Positions 61,607 through 64,000 of a stretch of 64,000 nucleotides of DNA are shown one piece after another; positions within the stretch are counted from its first letter, which is position 1; each line of letters starts with the position of its first letter. Below the pieces are notes generated by a model that worked only from the letters and a program-made list of their open reading frames with translations, had not been told where the DNA came from and ran no database searches. The position numbers were made by a program, and so were the translations under genes. The stretch is from Streptomyces xinghaiensis S187 (GTDB lineage Bacteria > Actinomycetota > Actinomycetes > Streptomycetales > Streptomycetaceae), in the NCBI RefSeq assembly GCF_000220705.2, contig NZ_CP023202.1:744001-808000 (forward strand), given 5' to 3'.

Positions 61607-62016
61607 CCCGTCGCCTCCGAACCGGCCGGGTACGGCCGCCTCCAGAGTATGGAGAAACCACCGCCCGCACCCTGCCGGGAAACGCGCATGCGGCCCACGA
61701 CGGGCCCATCGCGCCTGTCAGCCTCCGGACGGCACCCGAGCCGCCCCGGCTCGCGGCTGCCCTCGGGCTCAGCCGGTGAAAGCCCCGTCTCTCCCGCACC
61801 CGCGGCCGCGCCGCTGTCGGGGCTGCTGCACGGTTTGGTGACCAAGGGGTTTACGCCGCGAGGGCCGCGGCGGGGTCCATAACGGCCTCGCAGGTCGCGC
61901 ACCAGTCTCCCCGCACACGCGAGTATGCGTCACGGCTGCGCCTCACGGGTACTTCAGACAAGGGGTCCCAACGTTGGCTGCCGCCACGCGGCAATGGCCT
62001 GCACACCAGGGGGGAC
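61607..62016. other. Divergent gap with a possible small CxxC ORF
   Basis: Mostly non-coding. It carries the leaders of the phosphatase gene and of the gene at 62017 (ribosome site CAGGGGGG). See the weak small ORF at 61851-61946. Confidence 0.4.
61851..61946 (-). CDS. Possible small CxxC peptide or gene fragment
   Basis: 31 codons from GTG 61946: RRSRDAYSRVRGDWCATCEAV, then MDPAAALAA. The Trp-Cys-x-x-Cys motif and charged helix look protein-like, possibly the 3' remnant of a longer gene, but no clear ribosome site was seen. Confidence 0.22.
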   Translation of the reverse strand: MRRSRDAYSRVRGDWCATCEAVMDPAAALAA

Positions 62017-62553
62017 ATGTCCGCGAACACAGTCACACTGCTCGTTGGGGCGACCACGGCGCTCGTGGCATTGGCCGGCTACCTCCTGACGCAGGCAACC
62101 GCAAGACGAGATCGAGAGACACACTTCTACGCCCGCGCACTGGAGGCAATAAAAGAGTTCGAGGAAATGCCCTACCGAATATCCCGCAGACCCTCCTCCG
62201 ATGGAGCCACACGTTCAGCGGTCGGGGGACAGTTGAGCGACACATACGTCGAAGTGGAATTCTATCGAGCCTGGCTTCGGATTCACTCACCACTCGCAGG
62301 CGAGGCCTACTCGATCCTCCTGACACGCTGCCATCGGGAACTGCGCGAGCACATCCGAAAGGCGTGGGAAAATCCGGCGCTTGAAACGGACAGCGAGGCT
62401 CAACTGAACGGAGAATTCGACATCGACAATTCCGTGGAGTGGGAGCTCTTCATACTGGTAGCGGGGCGGGAATTGTCCCTTCGGGAACCACTGCGACGCA
62501 TCGGCACACGCCAGGCGATCAGAAAATACAGGACGCAGTACCCCGATCGATGA
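62017..62553 (+). CDS. Membrane-anchored orphan protein, lower GC
   Basis: 178 aa. One N-terminal transmembrane helix (VTLLVGATTALVALAGYLLTQA) then a cytosolic helical domain (ALEAIKEFEEMPYRISRRPSS..., YVEVEFYRAWLRIHSPLAGEAYSILLTRCHRELREHIRKAW). Codon use includes AATA, AAAAG and ATAC-type codons unlike neighbours, giving a visibly lower GC content and suggesting recent acquisition. No family recognised. ATG 62017 follows CCAGGGGGGAC. Confidence 0.75.
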   Translation: MSANTVTLLVGATTALVALAGYLLTQATARRDRETHFYARALEAIKEFEEMPYRISRRPSSDGATRSAVGGQLSDTYVEVEFYRAWLRIHSPLAGEAYSILLTRCHRELREHIRKAWENPALETDSEAQLNGEFDIDNSVEWELFILVAGRELSLREPLRRIGTRQAIRKYRTQYPDR

Positions 62554-62826
62554 CTATCGCGCGACCGTGCTGCCGGTTCACCTTTCTGTTCATCAGCCCG
62601 CAGCACTGGTATGCCTTGACCACGGTCCGCTCACCGAGCCCGGACAGCAGCAGCCCGCCGCGTAGTGGCTGGTGCGGGCTCGGGTCCGGTGACGGGCGCG
62701 CAGGCGGCGCCGGTGCATGACGAGTCGGGTGCGGGCGGTACGGGCAGGGACGACCCGGCCATGGAGACAGACGGCCGGCGACCAACCTGGGGCCCTCGCG
62801 GCGGTCCGCGCGGGGGTCCGAAGCGG

Positions 62827-62967
62827 TCACGGCAGGCGCGTGGTCGTCCACGTCCTGATGCCGTAGAGGACCCGGGCGGTGCCGCCGTCCGGGATGAACT
62901 GCGCCAGCTCGTGCGCCAGTTCGGAACCGATCCGCTGCCGCACCGCCGCCACGTCCTGCGCGCCCAC
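62827..62967 (-). CDS. Possible small ORF downstream of arsR-like gene
   Basis: 46 codons from GTG 62967, in the same frame and 18 bases after the ArsR stop: GAQDVAAVRQRIGSELAHEL followed by AQFIPDGGTARVLYGIRTW. Composition looks like real protein, but there is no clear ribosome site; it may be a gene remnant. Confidence 0.3.
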   Translation of the reverse strand: MGAQDVAAVRQRIGSELAHELAQFIPDGGTARVLYGIRTWTTTRLP

Positions 62968-62985
62968 GGCCGGGGACCGACCCGG

Positions 62986-63345
62986 TCAGTCGTGCGGAGC
63001 CTGCCCGCTCACCCGGTGGTCCGCGTGACTGAGCGCTTCCACGACGAGGCGCCGCAGATGCCCGTCGCTGAGGCGGTAGTGGATGTGCCGCCCTTCCCTG
63101 CGGGTGTCCACGAGCCCGGCGAGCCGCAGCTTGGCCAGATGCTGGCTGACCGCCGTACGCGACGCGTCGCACTGCTCGGCGAGCGATCCGACGTCCGCCT
63201 CACCCTGCGCGAGCAGCCACAGCAGATGCAGGCGGGTGGCGTCCGAGAGCATCGCGAACACCCCTGTCGCCTCGGCGAGCCGCGCGGTGTCGGGAGCCCG
63301 CAGATGCGCACCGGCCGCAGGTGACATGGCTTGGCGCTCGGACAT
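62986..63345 (-). CDS. ArsR-family winged-helix repressor
   Basis: 119 aa. ATGVFAMLSDATRLHLLWLLAQGEADVGSLAEQCDASRTAVSQHLAKLRLAGLVDTRREGRHIHYRLSDGHLRRLVVEAL is a full ArsR/SmtB domain with recognition helix SRTAVSQHLAKL. The usual ELCVCD metal site is changed (VGSLAEQCDAS, one Cys); the C-terminal half has His-rich HADHRVSGQAPHD. It is divergent from an MFS transporter across a perfect palindrome, so it likely represses that transporter and itself. Confidence 0.92.
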   Translation of the reverse strand: MSERQAMSPAAGAHLRAPDTARLAEATGVFAMLSDATRLHLLWLLAQGEADVGSLAEQCDASRTAVSQHLAKLRLAGLVDTRREGRHIHYRLSDGHLRRLVVEALSHADHRVSGQAPHD

Positions 63346-63384
63346 GAGGCCAGCCTAGAGCCATCGGCCGGGGAGAACACATTC

Positions 63385-63418
63385 AGCCATCATGTGCGCA
63401 GGTGCGCACATGATGGCT
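63385..63418. promoter_or_regulatory. ArsR operator: perfect 16-base-arm palindrome
   Basis: AGCCATCATGTGCGCA (63385-63400) and its exact reverse complement (63403-63418) flank GG. The core ATGTGCGCA-GG-TGCGCACAT has the 12-2-12 shape of ArsR/SmtB sites. It lies in the 121-base divergent gap. Confidence 0.85.
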
Positions 63419-63466
63419 ATACTCCCGGCACCGCCGTGCCCGCCGACCGCCCGGGGAGCCGCCCCC

Positions 63467-64000
63467 ATGCTCGCCGTCCTCCGCGACCGCACCTACCGCC
63501 GTCTCTTCACCGCCCAGGTCGTCGCTCTGACCGGCACCGGGCTGGCCACCGTCGCACTCGCTCTGCTGGCCTACGACCTCGCCGGGGCCGAGGCCGGCTC
63601 CGTACTCGGCACCGCGCTCGCCCTCAAGATGACGGCGTACGTGGCGATCGCCCCGGCCGCCGGCGCGCTGGCCGGCCGGCTGCCGCGCCGGGCGCTCATG
63701 GTGTCCGCGGACCTCGTCCGTGCCGGGGTGGCGCTGTTCCTGCCGTTCGTCGACCAGGTGTGGCAGGTGTACGCCCTGGTCTTCCTTCTCCAGTCCGCCT
63801 CGGCCGTGTTCACGCCGGTGTTCCAGGCCGTCATCCCCGACGTGCTGCCCGAGGAGCGCGACTACACCCGGGCCCTGTCCCTGTCGCGGCTCGCGTACGA
63901 CCTGGAAAGCCTGTTCTCCCCCGCGCTGGCGGCCGCGCTGCTGTCGGTGATCACGTACAACTGGCTCTTCACCGGCACCGTGCTGGGTTTCCTCGCCTCG
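63467..64000 (+). CDS. MFS efflux transporter (3' end outside window)
   Basis: At least 178 codons. RDRTYRRLFTAQVVALTGTGLATVALALLAYDL, GALAGRLPRRALMVSADLVRAGVALFLPF and AVIPDVLPEERDYTRALSLSRLAYDLESLFSPALAA show an MFS drug-efflux-type protein with at least five helices in view. ATG 63467 has GGGGAG upstream. Probably derepressed when the divergent ArsR protein meets its ligand. Confidence 0.88.
   Translation, partial: MLAVLRDRTYRRLFTAQVVALTGTGLATVALALLAYDLAGAEAGSVLGTALALKMTAYVAIAPAAGALAGRLPRRALMVSADLVRAGVALFLPFVDQVWQVYALVFLLQSASAVFTPVFQAVIPDVLPEERDYTRALSLSRLAYDLESLFSPALAAALLSVITYNWLFTGTVLGFLAS

Noticed and set aside
1..64000. tRNA, rRNA, CRISPR, intact transposase or prophage genes
   Set aside because: No convincing match was seen on either strand by reading; a covariance-model and transposase profile search would be needed to exclude small or degraded copies.

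Overview
The window has very high G+C, strong third-position G/C bias, GTG/TTG starts, stop-start overlaps (ATGA, GTGA), XRE-DUF397 pairs, WXG100-type genes and a subtilisin-inhibitor gene. Together these point to a Streptomyces chromosome (inference from style and gene content). No rRNA, tRNA, CRISPR array or intact insertion sequence was seen.

Layout. (1) 1-6413: a beta-galactoside locus, with a GH42 beta-galactosidase (cut by the window edge) divergent from a binding protein, two permeases and a LacI regulator; two LacI-type operators lie in the divergent gap. (2) 6781-8293: two secreted proteins, a subtilisin inhibitor (SSI family) and a His-rich protein. (3) 8340-15357: a complete NHLM-type peptide export system (double-glycine precursor, HlyD-like adaptor, C39 peptidase-ABC transporter, second ABC transporter) with no modification enzyme beside it. 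(4) 16096-29598: an SMR pump, a large secreted subtilase, a CPBP protease with a NarL-type two-component pair, an OmpR-type pair with a GerMN lipoprotein, an M1-like metallopeptidase and a membrane protein. (5) 29846-38585: a seven-gene halogenating NRPS mini-cluster. (6) 38948-41962: a four-domain secreted protein. (7) 42357-55070: an accessory region with a Phd/RelE toxin-antitoxin pair, a decayed WXG100 locus, a three-gene operon (DUF4145-like, PfkB kinase, 2H phosphoesterase), a SLATT/DUF4231 membrane protein facing a TIR-WD40 protein, and an XRE-DUF397 pair. (8) 55130-61606: a maltokinase-cap-like protein, a xylose-type ABC transporter and a SpoIIE-type phosphatase. (9) 61607-64000: a membrane-anchored orphan, an ArsR repressor, and a divergent MFS transporter cut by the window edge, with a perfect palindrome between them.

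The most exciting system is region 5. An adenylation-thiolation didomain carries a threonine code (DFWNVGMVHK). Next to it is a SyrB2-like non-heme iron halogenase with the diagnostic His-x-Ala in place of His-x-Asp/Glu. A SyrC-like alpha/beta hydrolase has a cysteine nucleophile. The set resembles syringomycin SyrB1/SyrB2/SyrC and the Thr3 halogenase system for 4-chlorothreonine in Streptomyces. Unlike the syringomycin trio, it continues into a protein in which an FkbM methyltransferase sits between two remnants of an adenylation C-terminal subdomain followed by a carrier domain, then a BenE-type transporter, a type II thioesterase and an acyl-CoA dehydrogenase. The proposed pathway is: load Thr, chlorinate on the carrier, transfer through the SyrC-like cysteine to the second carrier, methylate and/or oxidise there, release and export. 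TTA codons at the start of the first two genes suggest bldA control. Regions 3 and 7 hold the next best leads.
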